64,000 nucleotides of DNA from Nilaparvata lugens (GCF_014356525.2 NC_052508.1:58689441-58753440); one strand, 5' to 3'; counted from the first letter of the stretch, positions 1 to 13,520 are shown. Notes: generated by a model not told the origin, from the sequence alone. Translations and numbers: made by a program.

Positions 1-874
1 CCCACTGGGAGTTTAAATGGAAATAGAAATTCAATATGAAGTTATAGATTCACCACTAAGTGACTAGTGTACATGGTCTCCTTATACACTACTTGTTCTC
101 CTTGTTCATAGATTGTCTACTGATAATCTTTCACAAAACCTGAAAACCTTCAGAAAACCTCTCAAACGTTGAAGACTATTTTAGAACTGGTTGAGCAGAT
201 GACTCAGAACTGACTATCATAAGTTGATAGTCTGTACGAAAATATAATGTGATTGGTATATTTGAATCTTATCAAACACGTTTAACTATTGTCAAAGTAG
301 TAACCATACATAAAATAAAGTAAAAGTAATAGTGAAATGAACTGTGATTTTTCAGAAGCAAATCTATTATTTATTGCATCTCTCAGCTGGGAGTGAAAAT
401 TAACGGAGATGAAACAGAAATATCAACTGGATGCAAAGTCTTGAGTTGACTAGTTTTCGACCTACAGTGTTTGACTTTGAATGGTTATGATGTCAGCTAT
501 TGTTTGCCAGCTTTTTCGAGGCTATTTTGCTCATCCACTACGAATAAATTTGCGGGAAGTTGGACTTCCAGTGATGAATTTGTGTTTGCTGTCCTGCTAG
601 TCCACAGGTTGACCATTGTTTGCTGAGCTTAGTTCAAATTAATGAACAGCTCCATTCGAGCGCACTCTCTAAACTGTTGGTCGGCTCATCACTCCGCCAG
701 CAGCTGCTATCTTGTCTCAATCGATCACTCATTCTCCTCTGTCTGTATTCATCGTCTGCCAGCCTCAACAAGGCAAAAGCTTCATGAATATTTACAATTA
801 CGTTTGTATTCACCACCTGCCTACATTACTCTACCTGCAAAACTAGAAAACGGAAACTTGTAAACGCTTGTTCC
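1..874. other. intergenic/intronic, nothing recognised
   Basis: AT-rich unique-looking sequence. Short open frames on both strands at 634-863 overlap each other, start without context and resemble no family I know. No repeat structure stands out. Confidence 0.55.
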
Positions 875-1040
875 CAATAGACAAGCCTCCTCTAATTCTT
901 GCTCCTCTATGTTGCAGTCCCTCTGTTGTATCCAATAGGTAACTCCACTCTAATTCTTGCCCCTCTATGTCTTTCTCCCTCTATTGGCTCCGATAGACAA
1001 CTCAACTCCAATTCCTGTCCCTTTTTGTTTCTGTCACTCC
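875..1040. repeat. 58-bp pyrimidine-rich tandem repeat, about 3 copies
   Basis: Three successive units begin CAATAGAC (875), CAATAGGT (933) and CGATAGAC (991). Each continues with a diverged CTCTAATTCTTGC-CCTCT core. The period is 58 bp and the third unit is the most diverged. The + strand of each unit is C/T-rich. Confidence 0.75.
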
Positions 1041-1247
1041 AAAACCGTTTTTAGGAATGATTTGTTAGTAGAAAGCCAATAATTATTCTACAAAAATGAT
1101 TCAAAAAACAGTAAACGTTTCATCATCAAAATTTATAAGGAGGGTGAAAAATAATCATACATCTAGAGTAGTATTCCTACAATAATTAATAGTATTCTGA
1201 ATAATACAATCAATAAAGTAATAATACTACAGACAGCTGTTGTTTTA

Positions 1248-1345
1248 AGGTAGGCGCACACAGATCGTCATCGGACGGACGGCACGCATCGGACGAATCG
1301 GACGATTAGATTCGATGCATTTTTTTCAATTGGAGTGCGCATACC
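1248..1345. repeat. short CpG-rich element with imperfect terminal inverted repeats
   Basis: The ends read AGGTAGGCGCACAC (1248) and GAGTGCGCATACCT (ending 1345), which are imperfect inverted repeats. The interior repeats TCGGACGA/TCGGACGG several times, a CpG-dense island in very AT-rich DNA. It is compatible with a MITE-like or dispersed insect repeat. No target-site duplication was confirmed. Confidence 0.45.
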
Positions 1346-4300
1346 TATTCGCATCGTATAAGTTTGTAGGAGTAATTTTGAGTTTCATTTCAAGTTTTAA
1401 AATTTTCATTATTATTAATGCAGTATTTTTCATTTATTAGTGATGATTTAGTAAAGTATTCTTATTTAATTTGGTTTTCAACTTTCCTAAATTCTAAATT
1501 CCTAGTTTATAAATATTTTGGACTTGAAATTGGACAAAAATCGTGAAGTGTAAACATAACATATTTTTGGACAATTTCTATCTAAATTTGGGAAAGGAAC
1601 AGTTTTGGGCTTTAAGCCTGATGTTCCTTTCCCAATCATTCATAATTGAGAATGATATTGTAACCTATGTATCAATGTATAAATAAATAATAGACTCTCA
1701 TATTTCTATAATAACGTGAAAATACTTGAATAGCAGTCTATTCATCATAGACTTTTGATTAGTCTTATTAAAGAAATCGCTGTTAGTGATGCAATTTGAA
1801 ATTGATAGAAATAATATATGTGTGTAACATGAAGAATAAAACTTTTTGTATTGATGAAAATATTCAATTTGGAAGTTCCAGTGTTTGCAAAAAAGTTCAG
1901 ACATTGCTGACTGAATAGGAAATAATTTGCAACAGTCCGGTGGGGTTTTTGTGTTGAATGGTTATCGTCAGGATTGGAATTGGCGTGACAGGACAGGGAT
2001 AGGCAGGTTGCGACATGTTGTCATCCAAACACTTGTTATCGGATTCGGTTTTGTCACCGTTGGGACCAATCGCTGCGAATTTTCCCCTTCGAGCTGCAAT
2101 GATTGCGGCCTTGTCACCGAATATTATAGAAAATCCGATGAGAGCAGCCTTTCTCATTAAACCCACCTTTGTGTACAGATAAAATGGAATCATGCAGTGT
2201 TAAGTACTTCAGTATTTGGAGTTTGCTTGTAGAAATGTTGAATTCACTGTTCATACGAAACTCTCGTTGTCAGAATACTACAATAACTCTAGCACGATTA
2301 ATGAAGAATTTTTTAGGTTTCTCTGATCGTATTACTAGCAGGTTTTCGATAGCAGCTTATTCAGACAATATCATCGATTGAATGTTATCGATGATTGAAC
2401 GATGAAAGTGTTTACATAAAACTTAATCACTAAATTTAGCTTCCCAGCGTCTTCGAATTCATAAAAAACAAGCAATGAAATAGAAACCTGAACAACCTAA
2501 AAATTCATTAAAAACCTATCATCCGATAAGAAATGTTCAATGATCCTACTAATATCATATAATAATTAGAATGTTCAATCACGATAAAAAGCTTGAAATC
2601 GCAACGGCCTATTGGGACCAGGCTTTTTCTCGTGACTCAATCATTATTTTGTAGAAACTTGGAGATGATAAAGCTCCAATATTTTCGAAGAATATTTATT
2701 CGACTTCTTAGAATTTATCAATCCTACGATAAGACATCTTCCATAGATAAATAATAATATCAGTCTACATCTGCTTAGGAAGAGAAAATAAGAAATGATT
2801 AATCAATCTGAAGTATTTTCATATGTGATTTCTTCACTTCATGGTGATAATTTATAAAATTTTGTTAGTCAGTAATGTCGTATATTGAAAGGATGAATTC
2901 TTGATTTGGAACAAATTCATTCGGAGTGATTTGATACCTGTGTTGAGTGGTGAGGGTTTGAAAGGAAATTGGTTCCAACCTTTTTGAAAAATGCATATTC
3001 CGTTACCTCTCCCCAGTACAGTATAGCATTGTGAGCGGGTTTCGAGAGTTCTATTCGGGAGTATTGGAGCTTTGGAATCATAAAACCAGCGAGCTTCGAA
3101 TTGTGAGTCATTTTAAAAGGTTTCAAATGGCTCCAAACATGCCCTTTTAATGGCATTTCATCAGTTTGAAAATCACAGCGGAGCTCGTGAATAGTAATGG
3201 AGTACTCTACGAATTATTCAAGAGTGGTCAAGTAGTTCTAAATCATTCCCAGGTATACGAGAGTTGACCTTTACTACTTGAAAGCTTCAAAATTTCATCA
3301 TTTGACTCTGCTCATTATAAGCTTCCAGGAATAATCCCCATTATTTCTCAAGTACCAGTATCACTGCGTATTCGAAATCATTATAATGGGATCACAAATT
3401 CATCTGGAGGGGCAAGTTTATCACTTCAGAAAATCATATGAATAGAGTAATCCAGTGAACTAATTGACATTTTCCAGTCATTATCTTCTGGCTGACTGTC
3501 CATTTTTCCCTTTCAAGTTTCCATATATTTTTTGTGCTTTCGTCTTCTTTTTTACATCACGCCTCAGATCATCCATTACACTTGGCTAATGCTCCCCTGA
3601 AAAAAATACCTTCAAAGACGACAATTGCTGGAAGCAAGCGGCAAGCAGGTTTTACACTTATAAAAACTCATCTACGATATGATATTGAAAATACTCTTTT
3701 TTGACAGCTTCCCAAACGATAAATATGAACAATGGCGATTTCTCCCTTCATCTATATTATAAAGGTATCAAACTAAAAGCCTCATCAATTATTTTTGATC
3801 ATCCATTATCTACCAACGTGCTCCAACAACTTTTTATAATAGGTTGAAATTTATGTTTGACGAAGCGTCAATTTCGACAATGACAGATTTGTTCAGGGAC
3901 TCGTTTAAAAGTTCACCCGCTGACAAATTTATCTGAGCACCAAACTGTAACGTGAGATTAGATTATGGACTTTTTATTGTTCATCCATTAAGATATTTCT
4001 TCTTTCCTATCAGGACACATTCATCAATTCTACCATAATTGAACACTTTTTTATCATCAATAATCATTAATTATATTACATTCATGTTGAATTCAATGCA
4101 GCAAGTTCATATATAGAACTTCGAGCAATAGAAGTTCACGTGACATTCACGTGAAGCTCTACAAAAAACAGTTAGTTTATTACATTATTGAATAAAAAAT
4201 GTGATGGAGCCATTTTACTCAACAAAATAATGTAGGCTACAAATAGAGCTCAAATGTATTGTCGAGTAGAAGGAGCTCACATTCTCTAGATAGACTTCAA

Positions 4301-5170
4301 ATATTACTGACAGAGGATAAATAATACTAAAATCGGTGATTATACAATATTATCATTATTATTTTGTTGAGTAGTGAAATTTGACAAGATAATCAAAATA
4401 ATTGATATACTATTCGAAATTAATTGATGAACAACAGCCATAACTGACTTGAATACTGCAATGTGACGTTATATTCCAACATACTGCCTAAACATACTAG
4501 CAGTGAACGATTTTTTTTGTTTACGAGACGGAGCGTTTGTATTTATGGTTTTTGCTCATGTGTGCCGTCAGTATAACGAACAACAATAAGCCATGGAAGG
4601 TGGAACATAACTCAATGTCTTTCGAAGCTAGGCTGAGTTCCATAAATCCAATAGCGGCTTCTACTAGACCGAGTTTGTGCATATGAAGGCCCCACACCGC
4701 TGATACCTTCCACCATCCGCCCCAACAGAAAACGTTGACAACAAAAACTGAGATATCAACCGAGCGGCCGTAAATTTCATTCATACCTCGCCACCAATGA
4801 TGGAATCCCTATACATGTTTGCATGTGCAATATGTAATCCATGCATAACTGTATGATATGTGCAGTACTAGCAGCTAGTAAATATTATTCGGTTTCAGTT
4901 CGGGCTAGCAAATTGAAATACAATGCCCCAACAACATTGGATACGACATGGCTTTGTCTGCCTCTGATACAAACAACACTCGCGATAGTTTCTGATTTAG
5001 TGGTTTGTGAAATAGGATTCCGAGGCCGAATTATTCGTAGGAATATCAGTAATATAATTATTTGTATAGAAACAGATAAATATTAATTCTCAGTAAGAGT
5101 ATTATTAATACTATCTGTATTCTGATTTAGTTGCAGGTGGAAGAGAATTATTAGTATTATGATTCGGTGC
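1346..5170. other. intergenic/intronic, no supported gene
   Basis: Only short open frames occur here. One on the minus strand (ATG near 2160 to 1897) would encode a peptide beginning MRKAALIGFSIIFGDKAA, but no family is recognised and the frame is short enough to be chance. A GC-richer patch at 4520-4790 is open on the minus strand without recognisable homology. A paired E-box site lies at 4136-4154. Confidence 0.5.
4136..4154. promoter_or_regulatory. two perfect TCACGTGA E-boxes 11 bp apart
   Basis: TCACGTGA occurs at 4136-4143 and 4147-4154, so the centres are 11 bp apart, about one helical turn. TCACGTGA is the palindromic core bound by bHLH-ZIP factors of the MITF/TFEB/USF type. Nothing else shows this is a working element. 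Confidence 0.3.
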
Positions 5171-5460
5171 AATGTAGTGAAATGATATTATAGTGTGAGA
5201 TTCAAACTAGGTGCTAAAGGCGTATTGATGTAATCACAATATTGGCTCCAAATATATTTGACATGGTCATCAGAGATAGATATTTATTCTCTAAATTCCA
5301 TCAATAATTTAAACAGATAATGTAGTGAAATATATAAATCGATTATAGTGTGAGATTCAAACTAGGTGCTAAAGGCTTATTGATTGAATCCAAATATTGG
5401 CTCCGGAATATTGTTACCGTAATCATCAGAGATAAATCCTCTAATTGTATCAATGATTAA
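5171..5460. repeat. degenerate tandem duplication, unit about 148 bp
   Basis: Two units begin AATGTAGTGAAAT (5171 and 5319). They share a well-conserved core TAGTGTGAGATTCAAACTAG, followed by GTGCTAAAGG and later ATTGGCTCC and ATCAGAGATA. The second half of each unit has diverged by indels. Confidence 0.8.
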
Positions 5461-7120
5461 TAAAAGTGGAATTTGAAATCTAATGGATTAAGAGTCTATG
5501 GTCCATTGGGTAGTCTGTATGCTAATATAGTACACGAGTACGCATTTTTCTTGAAAAAATATTGTTTCATATAGAAATTTGTGATGACTATTATGCTTCC
5601 TTCTCTGAAAAGTCTGAGATTTCTGCATGTTTCAAACATGTGTCCTGTGTTATGGTAGTTTTCTTTATGAGATTGGAATTATCAAATGTTATAAGCATGA
5701 TAATATCCAATGCAATTTCAAGTTTAGTTGTAAGGAGCTGGTCTTACATTTACAAGAAAATAATTTGTTAAAATTAACCTTGTATTGTTGAAATCAGGAA
5801 TATTAATCTTTCAAAATATATATAAAAAACACAGAGTACACTATCATATTCACTCTTGTTGTCATGGTGTCTTGTCGTATCGGAGTATAAGAACAAGTGA
5901 TAATGACTCCAATGACATAATAAACGGCTGCATTTGAGAGAAGTCTTCACAGAGAGCTCATCTTCGATTTAACATGGAGTTGGAAACGGGAAAATCGTTA
6001 GATGGGTTGTCCGGCCGAGTCAGGATGTCTCCAGAGTATTGAAAGTCCACGGGTGGCCAATTGATCCTAACGTCACTCCTGGGAGTAGACCTGTCCAAAT
6101 GAGTTGCCAGCAGATTTGTGCTCACGACGTGAAAAACCATTACAAGAAAGGATAGTCTGGAGATTCTTAGATGAAATGCTGACTCTGGAGTCGAATGTGC
6201 TGACCTGAGATACAGTGCAGGATTTAGTCGACCACTTTTTATTTACAGAGACATTTAGATAATTATTATCAATCTGAAAGTGAAAAAACACTATAATAGG
6301 TAATTATTATTTCCTTGAGGAAGATAAACATGACAAAATCGTTCTCTATATTCATGTTGTCATGTATTATGCATTTCAACGAATAATTCATATATAATTG
6401 TCTTATAATCAATGTAAATAGCAGGCTTATCCTCGGGCTAACAACTTAAAATGAACAATTTCTCTCGAATCAAAAATGAATGTTTATTTCGCTCTCAATC
6501 ATTCCATTATTGAATGGTTACAGATAACATGGAATTGAGAATTTTTCACGGCAGATAAATGCATAAAACCAACCTCTTGATAACAATTAATCGATTCTAA
6601 CATGAAATGATTAATCTTTGCCAGGATGCAATGCTGATTCTTGATATACTCTCCTTACATTTTCTGTATTTTCTGCTTTTTGAAATTTCTCATATTTTCC
6701 ACCTGCAACTCAGAGAGAAAACAGAAACGTGAGTTTAAGAAAAATGAGGAATTTGAAAGAATCGATTTTCCATTGGATAAACATTTTCAAATAAGGCGTA
6801 AAGAAGTCCGTTAGTTTCGAAAAGGCTGCTCCGTTATTCCACATTCACAATTTTCAATTTGCAATTGAAAGACATGGCATGGTAGATCAATATGATGATG
6901 TATCTTTGTATTCAAGAAGCTATTCACTTTCCCATATTATTCAATTCTCATCCTCTGTGCTCCTGTCTTATTTCATACAATTCAGTTCTAGTATCAATGG
7001 AAAAGGATCTTCTGGAGGAACCGACTGTACAAATTTAAGTTTAAAATTAAATTCTATTCTAAATAGATGTTTCTTATTCTGCTACATAATGTTTTATAAG
7101 GCGGACGATTTGCTAAGGGA
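5461..7120. other. intergenic/intronic, nothing recognised
   Basis: AT-rich sequence with only short overlapping open frames on both strands, none with recognisable homology, splice context or codon pattern. Confidence 0.55.
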
Positions 7121-7184
7121 TTTCAGGTCAATTCAATTGAGGTGAAGAAAAATTTCAGGTCAATTCAATTGAGGTGAAGAAAAG
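7121..7184. repeat. perfect 32-bp tandem duplication
   Basis: TTTCAGGTCAATTCAATTGA followed by GGTGAAGAAAA is repeated head-to-tail at 7121-7152 and 7153-7184 with only the last base different. This indicates a very recent duplication. Confidence 0.9.
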
Positions 7185-7949
7185 CTCAATGTTACTCTGA
7201 ATGAGAGCCACATCGACGACTTGCATTATTATAATCATCTCTATGGAGAATCAATAAATAATTAGAGGCGGAAGCAGCATCAATAATAGTAGTAATCGTA
7301 TAAGAGGTGTCTATTGGTCTGTGGTTAATGCCAGTTTCCGCATAAGAAACTTCCCTATTGGCATCGCGGAAAGACAAGATTCAGCTTTTAGCAGTCCCCA
7401 GGAGATATCAGGAAATGGTGCTGCCCGATAAGATATCTTCTGTCTCAAGACATTAGCCTCGAGTGCCTGCAACGCTTCAACCCTTTAACGAGCTGGCTTC
7501 TCGATTTCCGCAATAGCTTTTCCAACACTTGACGATTTTCCTAATAGAACTAATCTGGAGCGTCAAGTTTTTCATCCGTGCACATACTGACACACAAGCG
7601 CATGTGATACAGACTGCAGACTGTGAAATTGACTTTTCTCTATCAAGGACTGTTGTTGAAGTTTTGATGATCTCCCGATATTTTCTCCTTCTGTTTCAAG
7701 TTCCAATTTCTATTAAGAGACGTGAAGGCTTGGAATTCACAGTTGTCTGAAGAATATTTGAGGATGTGGATAGAATATTCAGATTCTTTTGAATAATATC
7801 TACGAGTACATCAGATGTGATAATAACTTAGGTAGTAGATACCTCGAGACCCAAATCAATACAAGAATTATTCAAACGAACGAAACAAGTTCTCAGTTGA
7901 AAATTATTGAAGCTTAAGGTGAGGTTATTAAGTTATTAAGCTAAGGGTA
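7185..7949. other. intergenic/intronic, nothing recognised
   Basis: No supported gene or repeat. Short open frames on both strands look like chance. Confidence 0.55.
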
Positions 7950-8070
7950 ACCGTCCACTGGAACCGTATTCAACCGATCTGTTCGGCCGTTGGCTCGGTC
8001 GAATCTGCCGGCCGTCAACTCGGCCGAATACGGTCGTCCATTGGAACCATTTTCGTCAGTCCAGTTTAGT
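7950..8070. repeat. CpG-rich short repeat with internal TCGGCCG motifs
   Basis: Two related segments, CCGTCCACTGGAACCGTATTC near 7955 and GTCGTCCATTGGAACCATTTTC near 8030, flank a core rich in TCGGCCG/TCGGTCG. ACCGTATTC near 7970 and GAATACGGT near 8025 are an inverted pair inside it. The CpG density contrasts sharply with the flanks. Its style resembles the 1248-1345 repeat. Confidence 0.45.
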
Positions 8071-9100
8071 AGTTGGCTGGTTGCATGTAACCAGTATGCT
8101 GGTTTAATGATTGTAGTTTCGACGATAACTACAGAGCATTATTTCTAATAATAAACTTGTAATTGATTCAAAAACATATTCTTGTAGCCTTTAAAAAAGA
8201 ATGTTTTTTGGCTACTGAAGTTCACTCACTCCATTGTATAATCACTTCATCGTACCTTTATTAACCTTCGTATAGTCTCTGTTAATCATCGTATAATCTT
8301 TATGTGATAGGATTAAGATTAATCTCAGTTTATAAGACTGATTTCCAACCACATAAACTAGAATACACTATTTTATCTCCTTCAACAGCGAGTAATGTTG
8401 GAAAGAGAAATAATTACAACACGAGAATTGCAGCAAATTGTCTAGGCTTCTAGGCTTCAGAGCGTGATAAACCATCGGCGAGTCTGCATTCGAGATTTAG
8501 TTTGCAATTTCATGGGTTACAAGCAGAGTTATTCCCGCCAAAAGTGACACTTCGAGTCCCCAAACAAAACAACTGGTGCACAACCGTAATGAGGTGCGTA
8601 GCTGTAAATAGACTGTGTACGGTATACATTGTACATAGAGTGTTTGTCAGTAACAAATTTAGTGAGAATTCAGACGCTTCAACAGACTGAAACTCATATG
8701 AGGGCTTTGAATATAAATGTACGAACACTGTTACTGCTTCACTGGTCACTGCACTGGTGTGAACTCCACATTTGATTGTTGCTTATGGCCACGTTTGAAA
8801 CACAATAGTTTACTTTGCAACTACACAGCAAAGTTTGGTTGCAATTCATCCAACTGGTATTTCTCCTACAATGTACTTTTTCGATGTACGGTATCGGAGT
8901 TTCGATACTACTACTTACTTGATCATTCAGAAAGCTTCGTTTGTAATCTATCTTATATTCTATAGTGATATGTAATCTATCGTATATGATAAATTTATCT
9001 CTGTTTAGTTACATTTTTTCGAAGACGTTTCCTCATCTTGAGTGGAAGTCCCTGTTGAAATTTTGACGGAATGTTTGTTGTATTCTCTGAATAAATTATA
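8071..9100. other. intergenic/intronic, nothing recognised
   Basis: Overlapping short open frames on both strands (about 8500-8965) show no recognisable homology. No repeats stand out. Confidence 0.5.
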
Positions 9101-9154
9101 TTTGAATTGAGAAAAAATTAAATAAAAAGACTAAATGGTCAAAAACCACATAAT

Positions 9155-9185
9155 ATTTTTTAATAAAATATTATTTTATTAAAAA
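9155..9185. repeat. AT palindrome with 12-bp arms
   Basis: TTTAATAAAATA and TATTTTATTAAA are exact complements separated by one base. It lies just before a segment reading GACAGGTTTCGGTTGCCTC, which has the look of a dispersed-repeat boundary, but I could not assign a family. Confidence 0.6.
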
Positions 9186-12100
9186 TAGAAAGACAGGTTT
9201 CGGTTGCCTCTGATAAACTAAAACTGAATACTGAATACAAGAGCAGCAGAGTTTATATTAGTAGGCGAGTACTGCTATTGAACAAGGGCATGAACGCCTG
9301 CTATTGGCCCAGCTAGTCACTCTCCTCCCACTTAACGGTGCATATGATAGAAACGTCACAAAATGGCGGTTTAAGCAACAGACTCGCCATGATAACAAAA
9401 TTCACTTGCAGTAAAAAATAAAACCCAAGAAAACAAGTGAAACATAATAAAACAAATATGTAAATAGAAAAATTATCGACTAATGTATTCTAACAAGATT
9501 ATGATAAAGCTACTTTGCTGTGATACAATAATGGATAATTTGATTTCTAGCAACGTTCATATTATAGAGGTGGGTGTCATGAAATTTCGACTGAGCAATG
9601 AATTACCAGTAAATAGAATAGATTTCTAGGTTGCCCTTCCGTGACTTATGACGAGCAATTGTATTCAGAGATTCAACTGATTAAGCCATTATGAAAATAT
9701 GTAAAACGACAATAGCATATTCCATTGAAATGTTATATCGATAATCGACATAGCTCACGTTTGATTGGCGCTCAACTTGATGTAATTATAGTCAGACCAC
9801 AAAGGAAAAAGCTTATTGCTGGGGTTATATTTGTGCATGAGTCAACTTCTATCTCTATCAAACATTTTGTATTAGCATCGAAGATATCAAGGAATGTTTC
9901 TGTGTTGATGTGTCTGAGCGACGAAGAAACTGGAAAATCGACCAGGAGCACTCAGGAAAATTCAATTCACAAGTATTGTACAACATTGATTCAATCTTTC
10001 AAGAGTGCACATCCATCGGATCAGATTAACATAGTAACGATGAAGACGTCATTCCTAATATACTTGACATGAGAAAAAGACTCATCGACTCAACACTGTC
10101 GGAAATAATTCCTTACAAATTTCATTCACCTAATCCTTCTAGGCGTTTCTGGCTGGCAAATCTCCAAGTGGTGAACTGCTTGTAAGAAGAAAATGTATCA
10201 ATCATAATATTGACCTGAGCTGAAGTGAATAAGAAATTCATTTCCGAATCTCCGTCTTTCTCATGAATAACAAGTAAATGAGGAAACGGTAGTGATTAAT
10301 CATTTTTTGCAACAAAATTGAGACGTTTTCCTTGACGGAAAGAGTTATGGCGATGATTATATTCATTAATTTTCATTAGAGCTCTGAACAGGATCTGATG
10401 CCACCGTCTCAAGGATAAGGAAGACCAGGAAAATTGAAAGCTGAAGCCTACGCCTACATTAATGAATTGTAAAATATTTTGCAGATATGAAATTCTTCGT
10501 TCAATAACATCGACTTACTGCGCTCAATATTGCAGATTTAACTGCAATATTGCAGACTACTATTAATTTCCCAAAATTTTGAATTCCCCTCTAGCAATAG
10601 CTGATATTAAACAGTGAGTTGTTAAGAGAATAACTAACCTCATCACTTCAGTTCAGATTATTAGTCTTTAACTAGGTGCTATAAAAAAAATTGAGTTCAG
10701 ATAAATAAACATAATAATTTAATAAACGTTCAAAAATGACTGAGAGAACGTTCAAATAAAATTATAACCGGAATTCCTCTTTAGACAGAATATTAGTAAT
10801 CGAGTACTTATCCCAGAATTGCACAAGCCTATCTAAAGGTTTTGAAAGGAATGGAATATTATTATTAGTGCTTGATCATGAGGAAAAATACCAAGAAAAT
10901 TTTTAAATTAATATTAAGAAAATACTAAGAAAAATTGGGTTATGACACATGACACAGGTTCGGAACAGTCACCAAATAGAGGAAATCCTCTATTGATGTC
11001 TCATCATTTCAGACGGTAGAAATGGAATTTCCGGAGCTTTGTCACCAAGAAATGAGTTGAACCAGGACAAAGGACTGACATCCTTTGCTAATTACCAGCT
11101 CTGATGTCACCAAAAAGTACTTGTTCACTGGTATTAGTGAGGGAACAAGCAAAGCAAAAGAATGCCGAGGAATTTCCTGGTAAACACCTCTCAAGAAGTA
11201 AAGTACTTGCCTTTTAGAATTTTCTCGACTCAAGGAATTCTTGAAGCTTGTTTGTGTGCAGTAAGACATGAGAGTGTAGCCGAGGACCAATAAAATATCC
11301 CGCCGACAACTCCCATTAAATAATTTATTGTTGGCCAAGTTCCTTGTGATAAAGCTTTCGCAGTGAATGAGCACGGGTTGTTGATGGGTGGATGGGAGGG
11401 GGTGAACTGATGACTTTCCAAGCCATGTATCATCAAGTGATACCTCTCCTCTTCGCCCCTTTCCACCAAAGCTCCACCCTTCATCCGTGAATGATTAAAC
11501 CAGCAACCAGCATGGATGGCAAAGACGAAAACATCGTGTTCAGTCGCGACAGTCGTTCATGTCCCGTAAAACGTGCTCTCTAGACTGACATCACCCAACT
11601 TCCTATCCATTACCACTTTCTGAAATGTTTGATATATGAACGGTGTGGTTCACCCCTTATCTTGTGAAACCACAGCCTTGTGTTTCTTACATGCGGATGT
11701 GACTTGGATTTCTCTAATAAGATGAGATTATATATTATGTTCGATTAGATATCAGAATTATTATCCATTTGAATAAGTCTTGGTGAAGTTTCTCTACTTT
11801 GTAATCACAAGTGAACAAATACTTTGCATTGATCCTGATTCTCTCCTATACGAATGAATGATCAAGCTGAGTTTATTATTCAAATTCTAGAGAGGAAATA
11901 TTGGCTCATACAAGAATATGGGTTCACAAAAGAATGCATCAAGATGGGTGATAAATACATGGAATGAAATTTCTGACAAGTAGTCTCACTTAATTGAAAT
12001 ATTGAATGCTTCCAATCTAACAGCTCAGAAGACTGGAGACGTTATTTGGAAAGATTGTGTGTGGTTAAACAATGTGAAAAGCGTTTCCAAAGTGAAACAA

Positions 12101-12987
12101 AACTTGAAAATGAAAATATTCATTTCGAAGCCAAATGAGAAGAGCAGCAGAGCAACAAGTCTTGCAGTTTCACTACACGTCAATCGAAAGGTTAATTGCA
12201 TTAATTCATCAGCATCCGAGAAATATTTTCACTTCCCGAAATTAGTGAATTCAGCTAACATTGTTGTATTGAAGCAATATTATTCCTTTTTCGTGATGCA
12301 GAATTGTAGGCAAAGAAAATGTTTGGAGTTTGAAGCATAATTTTGACCCCGATTCTTGGCTTGGGGTAGTTGAAGGATAACACATCAAAAGTCCCCACCC
12401 TACGCTGAGTGAATAGCAGAGGATAGCATTACTATTCAGTAATGCCGAATTAATACTATATATCCATGTATTTCATATTATGTATTACGATTCACAACTT
12501 GCACACGAGTTCAATAATACTGTTATAAAGAATAATTGAATTTTCTTATGAGATACTTATCTTTATTTCCATGCTTTTAAACTGCTCAGAACAGACCTTC
12601 AATTCAAGAAAGATGAACTCAGAGCTCTTGTATCCCTGAGTCAATAGAAACGCTACTATCATCAAAATGCCTAAGAAACTCCTCTTATTAGGTTTAAAGT
12701 TCTTGGGAATACAAATTTTCTGAAGCTTCTACTTCTGAATTTGAAGTCTTGTCTCAAAGAATCGCTAATGAATACTCGCTTATCATAAATTTTTCCTCCA
12801 TCGCCCTTGAAGGGGAATATTTGATGGGATGGAGCAGCCTTGAATCAATATGGATGAGACAAAGTTTTTATTTTTGGGAAAAGCGAAAAATTGGATAACT
12901 GTAACAGCTCTTTAGTTTCTTTTTCTTCTGTTGGAACAAGCAATGTCATCTCTGTCATTAAACTGTTCAAACATTTACTTTGAGTTT

Positions 12988-13008
12988 CTCACTCACTCAC
13001 TCACTCAC
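12988..13008. repeat. (CTCA)n microsatellite
   Basis: Five uninterrupted CTCA units. Read on the minus strand they are GTGAGTGAGTGAG, so the first repeat also spells a consensus splice donor. Confidence 0.9.
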
Positions 13009-13209
13009 CATCCATCTCTCTTTCTCTAGCGACAATCCATTATTTCCTGTGACAGTGCTTAATACTGGAGGGTTTTGACAACCACTGTCAATACACACCG
13101 CTGGAACTGTCACTTCCCAGACCAACAGCTGAACTCCTAATCGCACCTTCTCTCCACGGCCATTAATGATTGCAGCCAACTGTTCGTGCTGAGCGTCCAA
13201 CCACATCAA
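13009..13209 (-). other. weak candidate exon ending at a GTGAGT donor
   Basis: On the minus strand an open frame runs from an ATG at about 13206 (reading MWLDAQHEQLAA) into ATGGTGAGT at about 13010, a textbook donor sequence. The peptide (about 65 residues, two cysteines in CIDSGC) matches no family I recognise. The donor may be only the (GTGA)n microsatellite, so this stays a low-confidence suggestion. Confidence 0.15.
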
Positions 13210-13520
13210 ACAAGTTAGAAGTCCTTCATAACATTTTAGATATTGAGAAGTGCTGATAACCTATTTTCACATCTTGAATTTTCACTATCTTCACATCTAT
13301 ACTTTCTACAAGATTACAGTTTTCTGTTTAAAGTTTAGTTATAAAGTTTCAACATTGCTTCTCAAATTAAGCATTGAGTTTTTTTTAAATGTTTTACGAA
13401 TTACATACGGGTAAGAAGCTTGAACTCTCACTACTCACAATATTAATGCCCTGAGTATATTCGAAAGATGAATTTTTAGAAAAAATATATGGGACAGTTA
13501 ATATCAACGGTGAGTGAAGA

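Larger units (their letters stand above)
9190..13520. other. intergenic/intronic, no supported gene
   Basis: Open frames of about 110 codons occur at 9725-10072 (+), 11042-11484 (-) and 12002-12340 (+). Both + frames open at TTG rather than ATG, and none shows recognisable homology. A (CTCA)n microsatellite lies at 12988-13008, next to a possible minus-strand splice donor. Confidence 0.5.

Noticed and set aside
9725..10072. 115-codon + frame
   Set aside because: Opens at TTG rather than ATG, has no recognised domain or splice signals.
12002..12340. 112-codon + frame
   Set aside because: Opens at TTG, low-complexity composition expected by chance.
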